Shown here: positions 31,501 through 43,122 of the stretch, one piece after another | How the letters are laid out: every line of letters starts with the position of its first letter | Numbering within the stretch: position 1 is the first letter of the stretch | DNA from: Anadara kagoshimensis | Taxonomy: Eukaryota > Mollusca > Bivalvia > Arcoida > Arcidae | Direction of reading: 5' to 3' | DNA: 64,000 nucleotides | Assembly (NCBI GenBank): GCA_021292105.1 | Contig: CM037871.1 | Coordinates: forward strand, 36,695,854 to 36,759,853 | The notes under the pieces: generated by a model | The model's database searches: none | What the model saw: only the letters and a program-made list of their open reading frames with translations | What the model was told of the DNA's origin: nothing | Made by a program: the position numbers and the translations under genes

Positions 31501-34500
31501 AAGATAATTAACCAACGTACAAAATTATATAGGTTTGTGCCTTCAACCGTACATGGCACAGTAAAAGATTATAGCCTATGAATTACATCAACAATGTTGG
31601 CGAGACGATTTTCATGTGCCAGCATCTTTACAAAGGAAAATATTCTGATAATCTACTTAGTCAAAAACGAACCCAACAAAAATTTCCAACAATTGTAAAT
31701 TTAACATAACACCATGATAAACCACAATCTTCGTCTGATATAAAATACATCTATTTATAGTTCATGTAATTGTCTCTAAACTTCAACTGAACAGATTTCA
31801 GATGAAAATACAGTCTTTCTGAACTAACACAACATCATCTTTTTAAAATTTGCATTTACAAGCGTCCCATTTCTTACCATTTTGTAAGTCTGCGGACATA
31901 ATGATTTTCATCTCTCCCAGAACATGTTTGATAAACATTTCACCTTACGCCATTGAGCCTTGTACATTTCCTTTATTAAATTCAAGATATCCAACTTCTG
32001 TAGATTTATTGTGAGTAACATCCTCGGATATAATCTTGGATTATCTGGGTACATTGTTACATATACCAAAGCTCAAGAGTTTACAAGTGAACAAATGTCG
32101 ACTATAAGTGTAATACAAACTTCCTATGTTGAACCCTTAAACAAGTCCGCTAACATAGAATCCAAATTTCGTCTAACAACACCTATCAATCCCCTCAACA
32201 CTCTACCGGTCGATCAACGACTTTCTTAGCTATTCTTCAACATTTATGGAAGTTGTATTAATAGGGTCAGTCGCACCACCAACATTTGACCTATTTAGGA
32301 CCGAAATTCTGCTTCCTTTCCACGGATAGAAATTAGTGGCATTTATAAGGCACGACGAGCTTAACTCCTCGATGATCTTTATGTGAATTGCCCGTGTCGT
32401 AAGGCATGTATAGGTAACTGCCCATCGGTTAATGTTAGAAATTCCTCCTATGTTACGTCTCCAAACAATAAACCACGGTCCGAATACATCCCTAATGATG
32501 AGAAATTTATGTTTTAATGTAAAATTATTTACAAAATGTGAAGTTCACGTGTCTAACCTGACTTGTCAGTTCCAAAGTTTTTACTTTGATTCTAGATTGT
32601 GTGGGACATGGATTAGTACGTTTGTTTTTTATTATAGAAGTATGCTATGGAATAAATACTGTGTCAGTAAAAATCTGACATCACCATTGTTTTCAACAGG
32701 TTCCTGCAAAGATTTTTCAAATCTTGGTGCAAGCTGGCGAATAGAGCATGGCGAAATCAATACGAAAACAGATAGCAAATATCAACTAGAAGAAGAACCA
32801 CGCCTCGTATTATACTTCGAGAGACTGTGCTTACGACTGATAACAATATCTACGTTGCATTCCATGAAAAGGTCTTGTATGATTGAAACTGGATTTAGGA
32901 GAATTGACTGTTTATTTTTGAGAATTTATAAGAGTTATGATAACTTGAGGAAGCAAAATTGCGAGAAAGAGCTCAACAAACAGTGCTCCAATAATGGAAT
33001 TGATTATTTCAGCTGTAGGGAACATATCCAATCATATTATAATTATAAAAAGGGAGGGGTTTTCAGCTTTATGATATATAATAACAGATTTGATCTAAAG
33101 AAACTTGCCACTTGTCATCGATGTCATGCATGTTGGCAATATAAATACATAAAAGCAAAATGCCAATTAGCTACCATGCAAATAGTTCACGGATTTATCA
33201 TTTGTGAGACGCTTGTGAATAATGGCACGCATCTAAAACTTGCAAAAATAGATTTAAATACAGGCAATCTTTTGGGCCAAAAAACACTTGATAAAGCCAA
33301 ACTAAACACGAAATGTTCGAATTCATACAATAAATGCACAGTTCGATTCAATGATGTAAATGTTCTTATTATGGTTGATAACACTACCGTTTGGGCATTA
33401 TACAATACCGAACGGAATGGAATTCTTGAGCAAATTGATATAAACAACCTTGAATCAATCAATCGAATTAAGATTGACCTTTTTGAAAGCGGTAATCGTG
33501 CTATGATTATATCTAACAAACTGTACATACTTTCATTTTTAGATGACCGACTGTCAATTATTAAAGCTCTCGATATCTATGATTCTAAAAATAGATTGTC
33601 CCATAAAATAACAATTTTAAGGAGTTTTGAAGGTGATACTCATAACTTGATACATTACAATCCTAGACTTGAACAATTATTTATAGGTCAATACCCTAAA
33701 AGAGAAAGTTTTATTTATACAGTAAACAAATGTCCATATGACTATCCAACTTCCAGAGAGGTAGATGTTTCAACTGTTAATTCTACGTTTCTTTGGTCTA
33801 TTTACTCAAATGATTTGCAACACTATATTTTTATGATTCAAACAATTACCAATTTTCTTCAAGTGAAAGATAATAAAAAATTAAGATATATTAAAAGTAT
33901 ATTATTAACTTGTCCATATACAGGATGTCAAAACAATAATATGTCAAGTCAACTTCAATGTAGGTTAAATAATATAAGATCTATATTTGAATCCTATGCG
34001 ACGTATAAAGATTCTGGTTTTTCAACAAAATTACAAGTGCATTTTGACATGATTAAACTTTTAGAACAAAATCAATTCCGACAGCTTTCCAATAAATTAC
34101 ATGTTCTGCAAAGCATGATCAATAGCAATTTCGTAAGTATTAAAAAAGAAATTCACTCTCTACGTTCAAGTTTAGGGTCATATTTTTCAGCATTTGCAAA
34201 TTTTGATTTGAGAAAGTCTAAGGCGGATCTTGAACTATTCTATTCTGCTTTTAATGAACTGAATGTTAAACAAAACAAAATCGCATCAACTATCAAACAT
34301 AAATTCAAAACATTATTTCATCAAGCTTTAGGCTCCAACTTTGCAGAAATTGCTGGACAAATGACAAATGTTGCAGTAGCATCGGCAGCTTTTGGAAATC
34401 CATTTAGCTTTTTCAAAGGCACAGGTATAGTGTTAGAGCTTCAAGATAGATTAGCAGATTTAGCTAAAGCTAAAGTCGACTTGGTTAAATTAACGCGTAT

Positions 34501-35989
34501 AGCTAAAGTCTATTTTCCACGATTACGAAAAATCAACGAAATTCTCATACCAAAAATACGAGCAATGGCTAATAAATTCCCTAATCTTAATGATTTGGTC
34601 ACAAAAGCAATGGACAAGACACTGAATGATCACCAAATTGCCCAAAGGGTAAATTTGTTTCTCAATGAATACGAGTCATATCGACCAGCATACGAACCTT
34701 CTACAATTGATGACTATGAAGCGGTATTGGAATTAATTGTAAATGAATTATGTAGAATTATATACTCGGGAAAATCACTTTCAGCAGCTATAGCACAAGG
34801 AGTTCTGGCATCAAAAGGTACGTGTTTAGCAACAAAGATTGATGTCCAAACACTCATGGGACTTTATAGAGATATGTATGATAAACAATATTATCTCATG
34901 AATGCATTCGCAGCAGCCGTTAGGGAAACCGCTGCACGTCTTAATTCTGAAAAAATAAAAAATATCCCAAATGAGATTAAGTCTGGGAAATTCCAAGAAA
35001 CAGAAATCAATTATAAATTATCTGCGCTAGAAATATTGCTTAATTCTATGGTTCATACATTGCTCATAACCCGTGAAGCATGTACGTTGATAAAATACAA
35101 AAATGGTGACGTCATGCCAAGATATTGTAAAGATGCGATTGATAATGCAGGATTCTCTTCCGGTGATAGCGTTATTTCTACGAGACTAAACAGAGATATG
35201 TGTGACGGCGTTAATATACAAAAACTGGTATATATCCCAGCACAATATAAGGATTTGAATTCATCTATTCCTTCAGGTACTGTCGATTTGACCCGTCTGT
35301 ATCGAGGAGATGGAGTCACATTCCAAATTCCCAATGCTGAATGGCTTATTAAACATAAATGGATTTATCCCGGAGACAAGAACAAAATGATCGTTTTAAA
35401 AGAATTCGGGTTATTCATTCCTACAAATAGTAGTTCCGAAATCTTTGTCAGAACATCCCTTAGATACATATCACAGAATGTTATTCAACCTGGAGGAAAA
35501 TCAAACGATTTTAATGCTCCTAAATTATATGAATACGTTCTCCAATATAATCAAGGAACCTCTCGATGTGATGAAACTTTGTTGCGTAGTATGCCTTACG
35601 ACTTTCCTTCATGTCCGAAGCTTCCCCAAATTTGCCTAATTTCTAAAGGAAAAATGAGTCATCCAACAATATATCCGTCTATTTACTCAACATTCAAACT
35701 TAAACTGTCAACGAAGGGCAAACTACAGATACCAGAACCGAAAACAAAATTCTACTTTATCGCTTCTGTCAGACTTTGCATTGTAGAGCCGGTAGCAAAC
35801 AAACGTAAAAGGAGCAAGGTCGACGTTAAAAATATCCCGATAGGTGGAACACGAAAGGCTGATCAAAACACGCAGATCATGTGCTGTGGAAGTTTGAATG
35901 AGTACTATGATGTGCTTAGTTCGGAGGAAAAGTGTCAGCCTTGTCCTAAAAATTCCACTGCGAAATTTGATGGACTGTACTGTGAATGA
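28567..35989 (+). CDS. Secreted olfactomedin-like domain protein with a long helical region (about 1115 aa)
   Basis: Proposed exons are 28567-28624 and 32700-35989, phase 1 at both borders (donor GTATGT, acceptor TTTTCAACAG), 3348 bp. Exon 1 gives a signal peptide (MLFRDLIQLLLIFTLSSK). The large exon is open upstream to 32432, but the part before the acceptor reads as intron. About residues 175-365 match the second half of an olfactomedin domain in order: VHGFIICETL, LKLAKIDLNTGNLLGQKTL, VLIMVDNTTVWALYNTERNG, ILEQIDINNLES, MIISNKLYIL, LIHYNPRLEQLFIGQ. About 447-783 is a long helical, partly coiled-coil region with a small-residue hydrophobic stretch (TNVAVASAAFGNPFSFF). The C-terminus is Cys-rich (CCGSLNEYYD, EKCQPCPKNS). 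The intron is about 4 kb and extra small exons cannot be excluded. Extracellular; binding role inferred. Helical membrane insertion is possible but unproven. Confidence 0.75.
28698..28870 (+). repeat. Truncated R1 copy in intron 1 of the olfactomedin gene
   Basis: CAAAAACATACATACCAGTA, ACTGGCAAATTAAGCTG, TACTTCCACCAGAAAAAGTG. It ends soon after GGGTGCTCGG. Confidence 0.65.
29289..30675. mobile_element. About 1.39-kb element with about 65-bp inverted ends and coiled-coil-like frames
   Basis: The left end reads ATTATACCAGTGTTAATTTT, ACAGCACAAGACGGGC and GGAATACAATTCCTCATCAG with CAGTGCT. The right end is its inverted match (AGCACTACTGATGAGG, AATTGTATTCCGTCTAGTG, TGTAAAATTAAAACTAG). Inside, the minus strand has charged Lys/Glu-rich frames (30142-30351, 29827-30024) with IIEMKQKQAKYKD and IEKRNRTPTEQVEIQGSLNL, and three diverged internal repeats around CCTTGTATTT at 29703, 29891 and 30150. 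One end plus 150 bp of interior also occurs alone at 60455-60660. It lies wholly in the large intron of the olfactomedin gene. Confidence 0.65.
30676..32690. other. Intron sequence with no supported exon
   Basis: AT-rich. An acceptor-like TTTTACAG near 31405 is followed by about 30 open codons (GYSFDILEETCGCHSRFG). There is no matching donor and the phase is unclear, so it is not called as an exon. Confidence 0.4.
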
Positions 35990-36033
35990 GTTAAAGAATA
36001 GTAAATGTATGAGAAATTATTTTTGTTGCATGA

Positions 36034-36039
36034 AATAAA
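36034..36039 (+). promoter_or_regulatory. Poly(A) signal AATAAA of the olfactomedin gene
   Basis: A canonical AATAAA 45 bases after the stop codon at 35989, in GCATGAAATAAAAGC. It fits a short 3' UTR. Confidence 0.7.
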
Positions 36040-36296
36040 AGCATTCAGATATTTTTGTGCTTGACTTATTGTGTTTTTATGTCAGATAAAAATTTCTGTG
36101 TTTAGAAACTATTTACAACCTATTGAAAAAAGTTTTACATTTTGCTAAACAACGCAGATTAACACGTGTTTAAAAATTGTATATATTGACATAAACACCG
36201 TAGATTTATTTTGTATATGCATATATCTTTGCAAAACGCAAACTTGAACTATACCGACCCTTACAAGTTTGCTACATTTTGCAATTGCTGTTTAAC

Positions 36297-36476
36297 TACA
36301 GTTCAACCTGCCTTAAAGGCCATCTCTATATAAAGGCCACCGGCTTATAAAGAGCAGTAAAATTATATCCCAATTGCTCATTATTCATATTTTAACCTGT
36401 ATATAAATGCCACCTGCCTATAAAGGCCACTTTTACGGGTTTCCGTGGGTGGCCTTTATAGACAGGTTTGACTGTA
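36297..36476. mobile_element. M1 MITE, best-kept copy
   Basis: It runs from TACAGTTCAACCTGCCTTAA to GACAGGTTTGACTGTA, flanked by TA on both sides. It is nearly palindromic throughout: GGCCACCGGCTTATAAAGAG against the complement of TGCCACCTGCCTATAAAGGC. An isolated half-end lies at about 36674 (TACAGTCAAACCTGTCCATA). Confidence 0.85.
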
Positions 36477-36937
36477 TATGAAATTGAGCAAACCAGTTTA
36501 ATGGAGAAGATAGGCCTATATCAGGGGAAGAATTTGTAGTCAACGTTAAAGTCAAGATTGTATATTATGTCGAGATTTTATCATCAAAGACGCACAAAGT
36601 ACCGATAAAGAGATAAATGACCATATGGTCCTACTATAAAAACTTCAGCAGGGACAATACTACTGTGATTAAGTACAGTCAAACCTGTCCATAACAACAT
36701 CATGTATATACTGGTCAGTTTTGTCCGGCCCCGATCATATTTGCTATTTAGTACATTACATGATCAATTGCAGGAAATTGATTGGATATGTACATGCACT
36801 CTATTTTGTATAGTTTCTCCCTGTCCTTAGCAACGAGTATAGTACCGTTGACAGCAAGATACTATTTTTTTCCAGACGGATAATATACTTTTTGCATGCG
36901 CCACCTTGGGAACGAAAACGCAATTTTGTAAACAATC

Positions 36938-37036
36938 ATGGCGTCGAAGTTCGGCGGCGATGACCCAGACAAAGTCATTTCGGACCAGGATGTACACTAC
37001 ACAATTGAAATTGCCTTATGTCGTAAATTAAACTGA
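36938..37036 (+). other. Small open frame, 32 codons, unassigned
   Basis: It reads MASKFGGDDPDKVISDQDVH and then a further 12 residues to a TGA. The composition (GC-richer, Asp-rich) differs from its surroundings, and the ATG context ATCATGGCG is favourable. It could be a first exon or a gene fragment, but I find no donor that clearly extends it and no family match. It sits just upstream of a large hairpin element. Confidence 0.25.
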
Positions 37037-37084
37037 GGTCAATGGTTAGAATGTACTATGCATTAAAGTGTCATGTGATGTACT

Positions 37085-37242
37085 AAATACATTATTACGT
37101 TTTCCTGAGGGACCTGTGCTAAAATAGTATTGTCTTGGGGAGTATAGTGCCTGAGCCGAACCCAAGACAATACATCGGCTCAGGTACTATACTCCCCAAG
37201 ACAATACTATTTTAGCACAGGTCCCTCGGGAAAACATAATAT
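37085..37242. mobile_element. Foldback MITE with arms of about 65 bp
   Basis: The left arm ATTACGTTTTCCTGAGGGAC, GTGCTAAAATAGTATTGTCT, GGGGAGTATAGTGCCTGAGC is matched by the complement at 37174-37242 (CGGCTCAGGTACTATACTCC and so on, to GGGAAAACATAAT). There are only a few mismatches and a loop of about 18 bases, so it would form a very stable hairpin. It is probably recent. Confidence 0.85.
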
Positions 37243-37421
37243 TGTATAAATATTTCACCTCTCCATAGTGGTCACCTGTCTAATGTGGTTAGTGGCTACT
37301 ACACTTTAGTCCCAAAGTTATCATTTACCTGTCTGTAACAGTCAGTGCTTAGTTTGACATAAGCTGTATGTAGAGTTGAAACGTTTGGCGACGGTTTTCC
37401 CTCCGCAAACACACCGGCAAG

Positions 37422-37600
37422 TAATGGTACACAGTTTGTACTAATTGGTGTACCGATTGTTTGTTGGAGAAATATATATATATTGCCAAACACAACAATA
37501 TGCTGTCTAATAAAACCATTGATATTTTGTTGATATCATCAGTACATTTTTGTTGCAGTCCGTATGATAGTTGAAGAAGTAACCAGAATCCCTGTTCAGC
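37422..37600. repeat. Dispersed repeat shared with 24225-24420
   Basis: See the partner copy: same order of landmarks, same orientation, moderately diverged. Confidence 0.6.
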
Positions 37601-39260
37601 ATTAGATATTCAAGGCTTTGCTTGCCGTTTGTAAGACAATGATGCGTTTGATAAGTTTTTTAAATTTAAAATGAGGGATAGTTATGTAAAAAAAAAACTT
37701 TTTGCACGAAATAAGCGTTAAAAGCAAGATGCCCAAGTTATTCGTTAGCATTTTATAGTTCAAATTTGGTTGATGTCGTATGTATTAAACTGACTAGTCA
37801 GACTCAATGTCATCCTTGACGACTGTTAAATTATTGATAACGATTTGAAAGTATATTTAGAGAAACCTGTTATATATCGTTCCTTAGATTTGTATTTATT
37901 TTGATGAAGTTTAGGAAATCAATTCAAGTAAGGAAGGCAAAGTTTTTCCTCTTAGATTAAAACCGATATACTCAAGAGAATTTCATCTTTGGTAAAATTA
38001 GTTCTGGTATACGTAGTAATAGCCGTTATACTCTCCAAACCAGGGTTTTGAGTAGAATGTTTAACATACGAAAATAAACTTGTAGGAAGCTTCGTCAGCC
38101 GGGACATCTGCACACTTGTTATGTTGACGAAGTCTCAGGGTCTTTGAGTACGTTAAACCCACCCTTGTTTCAATATAAGACATATCGAACAGAAATTTCT
38201 GCGTTTTATCAGTGTAAGATATATTGATATGGGAGAAAAAGAATCAACCTCTTCTTTGTAGTGAAACTGACTTATAAATCTCAACCATCGGGGTGAGATA
38301 CGTTTTTCCATACCTGGGCATTCTCTGTCTGGAAAATAAAGAATCACATCCCTCAAATTGAGATTTCAATTTCTCTGGTAGATTCAATTAGTCTTTCTCC
38401 AGTTGAACGAGATATAAAGTTCCACATCCTCTCTTTCAGACAAACATCTAGCATATTTTTAACAGAATCCATACCGCCAAAATATGAAATTATTATTCCA
38501 AGTTAAAGGTCCAGTCTCTAATTATGAAAGTAGGCAAATTAATTTATTGGTTTCAAGCATATTGAGTTCACCAATTATCAACAACAATATTGTATTGATG
38601 ACCATAAAACTTTGTGCGGTTCTTGGTAAGCCAGGACTACCAATATCCTTGAGTAAACAACTTATTTGTGTTCTTGAATTATTGTAATGTTGTGATGCTG
38701 ATATATTTCGAAGTTTTTTTCAATAAAAAATACAATGCGTCAGTCAACGGACAAAAGATTACTCTAGCACATATCTCTATGGCATTTTAACAAACATCAG
38801 GTTTTATGAAAATCTAATATTGTATGGTATTGTGGTATTCTATCATTATTTTATTTATTTATGTCTTCAAAAATCTTTTAAGCACCATGTACTCAAGGTT
38901 TTATATATTTTTAATATTTGTTATAGTTATAATTTTTCATCATTTCACATAATAAAAAGACCCATAATTCCTTGATAATCAACACCCATATTTTTTTAAT
39001 GAAAACATATTTAAACTTAACAATTAAAGGGAGGCGATTCGACAATCACTGTTTGGTTTTAGCTATATAGGTCACAAGATAATATACGATTACCGTCAAT
39101 AACAGGTAAGTAATTCTATAATATACATCAATTTCACCGCGTCGACAACTTTATCGAAGATACTTGTTTTTCCCACCCAATTGGCAAAATTACATACAAA
39201 TGAACTGTATAATTCGAAGTGTCAATCTTATACAGTACAGTCATATATTGCCAGACCCAC
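37601..39260. other. Intergenic AT-rich stretch
   Basis: No gene, SINE head or clear repeat recognised. Open frames of 62-67 codons on both strands have no splice or family support. Confidence 0.45.
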
Positions 39261-39263
39261 TCT

Positions 39264-42200
39264 CAGTTGAAAGGCCAGCTTCGATTTTTTCCGTTAAACC
39301 CGCGATTTAATCTTCAGGGCCGTTCAAGGGGGGTAATTCAAATTTGGTCGGCAGATGGCGCTTTGTCGTCACCTCGAAGAATTTGCATTTTAGGGTTGAC
39401 GCAATAAATCATTAATTAAATGGTGTTTTTAACTTAAACTATATATATTTGTATCCGTTTGATAGCAAATTGATTTTTCTAGACGATCACAACAATTAAA
39501 CACTCCTTATAACTAATTAAAATGCTGGAATCATAGACATAAACTGCGGTATCGTGAAAGGTCAAAATCAAGTGGGCGGTGCATTCGGAGTTTATGCCCG
39601 GTAAATTGAATTGACAGAATCGCATCCCACACCGATTGGGTTAAAAATTATAGTCGTAATCGGTAGCATTTAGAACACCGGTCATTTTGATACCGGATAG
39701 AAACCATCACTCGCACCGGTTATTGCACAGGAAGATTGTCAAGTTGACCCTGCGTGCCGATGATTTGGAAAACAAAACTTGCTATTTATTGCGTCTAGAC
39801 ATCTTCTAATTTGTTTATTTTTACTCTAGATATTTGTTGGTGTGTTTTTTATATAATCTTTAAACATTTTGTTTAATTTTAGTTCAATTTTGTAGAAAAA
39901 ATCCCACGAAAAACAAACATCCAGATCGCCCAGCTACTATGTGACTCAGAAATCAGCTGATATTGGATTTTTTTTTTTACACTTTCATTACATTTAGAGT
40001 CAAAAGAGGGACAGTTTGCTAGAAAACCATCTGAAAAACAATTATCTGGTGTTGATTTAACTGCTGCAGTGCATGCAAATTTTAAAACTGTGATTTTAAT
40101 GTTTCAGATCAGAAGTTGGCAGTTGTATCACATATTTACAGGTAGGCAGGCTGACAAAGAGCATAATTATAGTTTGTTAAATTTCAGAAAGTTTGCAGAA
40201 GAGGAGAAGTCATGATATGGAAAATTACATAAAATGTTTTCAATTACACTTTTCAGACTGTAAATTACTTTAATTTTTTTATTTTTATTTTTATTTTTTT
40301 TTAGTAATTTGAAAAGTTTTGCCACTTCAAGGGGTTGAAGATGGATTTTAAATGCCAAAGTTCAGTTAGTTATTCAGAAACTGGTGACGGTGTTGGCAGA
40401 TATTGAGGTACAGGTTGCAAATGCACAAATTGCAAAAATGTAATTAATGCAATTCTAGATCCTTCAGCTATCACTACTGCTACTGTTGCTGATGATTCCA
40501 CAGCTACAAATACCTATAAATAGGTTTTTAAAACATTGATGCTAATTTTGAATGTTTTCTCTCCACAGTAACCACAGCAAGTATGGATGTACCAGCAGAA
40601 AACATACTTGATAACACAGAAAATTCAGAAATGGATCACAAAGATTCTTGTACTACATGTATTAGATTTACTGTTCAAACATTTCATATTTTTAAAGTTG
40701 ATACATGTACATGTATTTGAGCTTTTTATGAAATTTATCACAATATAACCCATTCACTTTTATTGTGCAAGAATCTATGTAAATATCTTTTACCGTATTT
40801 TAATTTGAGCCAAACTTTAAATCATGGATCATTGCTGCACACATCATGGCTAGTTCTGACAGTCCCACAGTATCATTCTTGTGTGGTGAATGATGTTATA
40901 CTGGTACTACATTAAATTATTCTGTTTTAATTAATTTCTTTTTTATTTTCAAGAATGCAGAATATGTGTAGTTTATTTTCATATGATTTTATGATACATC
41001 ACTAGGTTTCCATAAATTTGAAATAATTAGTAGCCAAATTTCCAAAATTTGTGAAAATATAGTCCTTTTTAAAGTATCTCTCCACAAATTTGCTAAAATA
41101 GGTTACTTTTTGAAAGAATTCCTCAGAAATTAGTAGCCAATGGCAATTTTGGCTACCAGGAATGGAAACATAGACATCATACATGTATAATCATTTCAGT
41201 TGATTTTCAGATTACCAATACCTATACAGTTTATTTTCAGATTATGCATTCTACAAGTTAATTTTTAGTTCATTTTATTTACAGATAACTTTTTTATATT
41301 TATTGACAGGTGAAATGCATATTTCAAATTTTATTTACAAATTTGCCAACATTGTATTTTCAGATTATTCATAGATAACATTTTTATTTGTAGATTAAAT
41401 ATTATTAATGCTATTGCTATGCTAAAAACAAGACAGAGACTACAGAATAAACAATGACTATGTTTGTTTGTTTTTTTTATTGCAGATAACATTACATGGT
41501 CAACACACAGTACAATGTCAATAAAGATGTTTTGCTTGCATTTTAAAATTATCATTACTTTAAGGAAAAATAAATGCTAATTGACATAATAAATGCATAA
41601 TTATTTTTGTGCATTACACTGGCACCTGTCCAACATAACATTTGAAATATTGGTAGGGGCATGGCCTCTTACTTATTTTGAATCTCATTCAGGACAGTTT
41701 TTGTGTGAGAAAGTTAGTCAGTTTGTTGTGGAATGTCGTTGGTTTTCTTTGGGCTCTACAGTTTTCTCCCCATCTCTAAATATGTTTGATAGTGAAAGAA
41801 TCTTGACTTTTACTCTACTCCTTACCCAAAAGACATGAAGCATCCTCTGGACTGAAGGTAGATACATGAACTTGATCCATGTCATTTTGGAGACAGTCAG
41901 AATTTGCTTTAGTACTTTAGCTGCAAAAAGTCTACCAGCAGCACTTGATCTGTGAAAAAATGAACCACAGATACTAAAGAATTAACTGTTACACCGGTAA
42001 AACTGACCTGACCATCTTATAGAAAGAGATTTTAATTTCTAGTTATTAACTTGGGGTGTGGAAACAGTATTTCTTCCTGTTCCACTGTCATGGTGCTGCT
42101 GTTGAATTTTTATTTAAATACTGCATTCAAAATCAGCACATAGCAACTAGTTGTCATATGCTGATTTTAAATTCATTTTTTAATAAAAATTTAAAATCAG

Positions 42201-43122
42201 CACATGACACCACTGAAAAGAAAATTATATAACTTTCTCTTGTGTATCAAATTTGAAGAAATATTTCCCATGGAAAATAATTTTATTTGATTAAGATTAA
42301 AATGTTAAATGAAGCCAATTTTTTTAGATTTTATTTATTTTTTATTTTTATTTTTTTATTTTTTTTTTTAATTTCCCTACATTAAAACAAATATCAATCA
42401 ATAAGACAGTAAAATCACTTTATTTTTATTCGCATACACGAGAGACAGTGTAAACAAGGGAGATAATCATCATACGAAAAACAAAACAAAACAGAAGCAA
42501 CACCTGCTGATTTCTTAACTGACAGAATCGCATCCCGCATCGATTTCGGACATGTCTTTCATATGAATATGTTCAAATGAATATATTTTCAGAATTGAAT
42601 TATTAGAACCCATCACTTGTCCTAATATTTAATAATTTGTGTCTGAAGCACGAATGTCGGCCGACAGATGTGAACCAAACCCCGCAAAAGGAGCCACACC
42701 TGCCGTTTTCTCAACTGACAGAATCGCATCCCACACCGATTTCGGACATGTCTTTCATATGAATGTGTTCAGAAATGAATAAATTTTTAGAAAATAATTA
42801 TTAGAACCCATCACTCGCCCTAATATTTTCAAAAAATGTGTCTGAAGCGAGATCGTCGGCCGACAGCTGTGACACAACCTCCACTTTCAAGACGTATTAC
42901 TCGTAATTTTCTGTATATATTGGTTCTTTTTTACATAAATTGAAGGAAAAAATATTTATTGTTCAAAATATTTGATGATTTTAAGTAATAACGATCCCAT
43001 TTAAAGTATACTTAAATTTCGAGACCTACTACCATTTCCGATTGCGTACCAAAATTTGAACTGAAATCACGTGACTAAAGTGATTAAAAATCAGCCATAT
43101 TGGAAGCTGGCCTTTCTGACTG
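39264..43122. mobile_element. TIR DNA transposon, unit 1 of a tandem dimer (3.86 kb)
   Basis: It starts CAGTTGAAAGGCCAGCTTC. Its right end, GAAGCTGGCCTTTCTGACTG, is the TIR with an altered tip, abutting the identical start of unit 2. No intact transposase was found; the longest frames are 60-81 codons without family signature. The motif GACAGAATCGCATCCCRCA occurs three times (39613, 42521, 42717), once near the left end and twice near the right, where a transposase would bind. A dispersed repeat (41005-41175) is nested inside. It is likely non-autonomous, or long decayed before duplication. Confidence 0.85.

Noticed and set aside
32432..32699. Using the ATG at 32432 as the start of the large secreted protein
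   Set aside because: The first 89 codons have no signal peptide and read as intron. A good acceptor at 32699 is in phase with a signal-peptide exon at 28567-28624.
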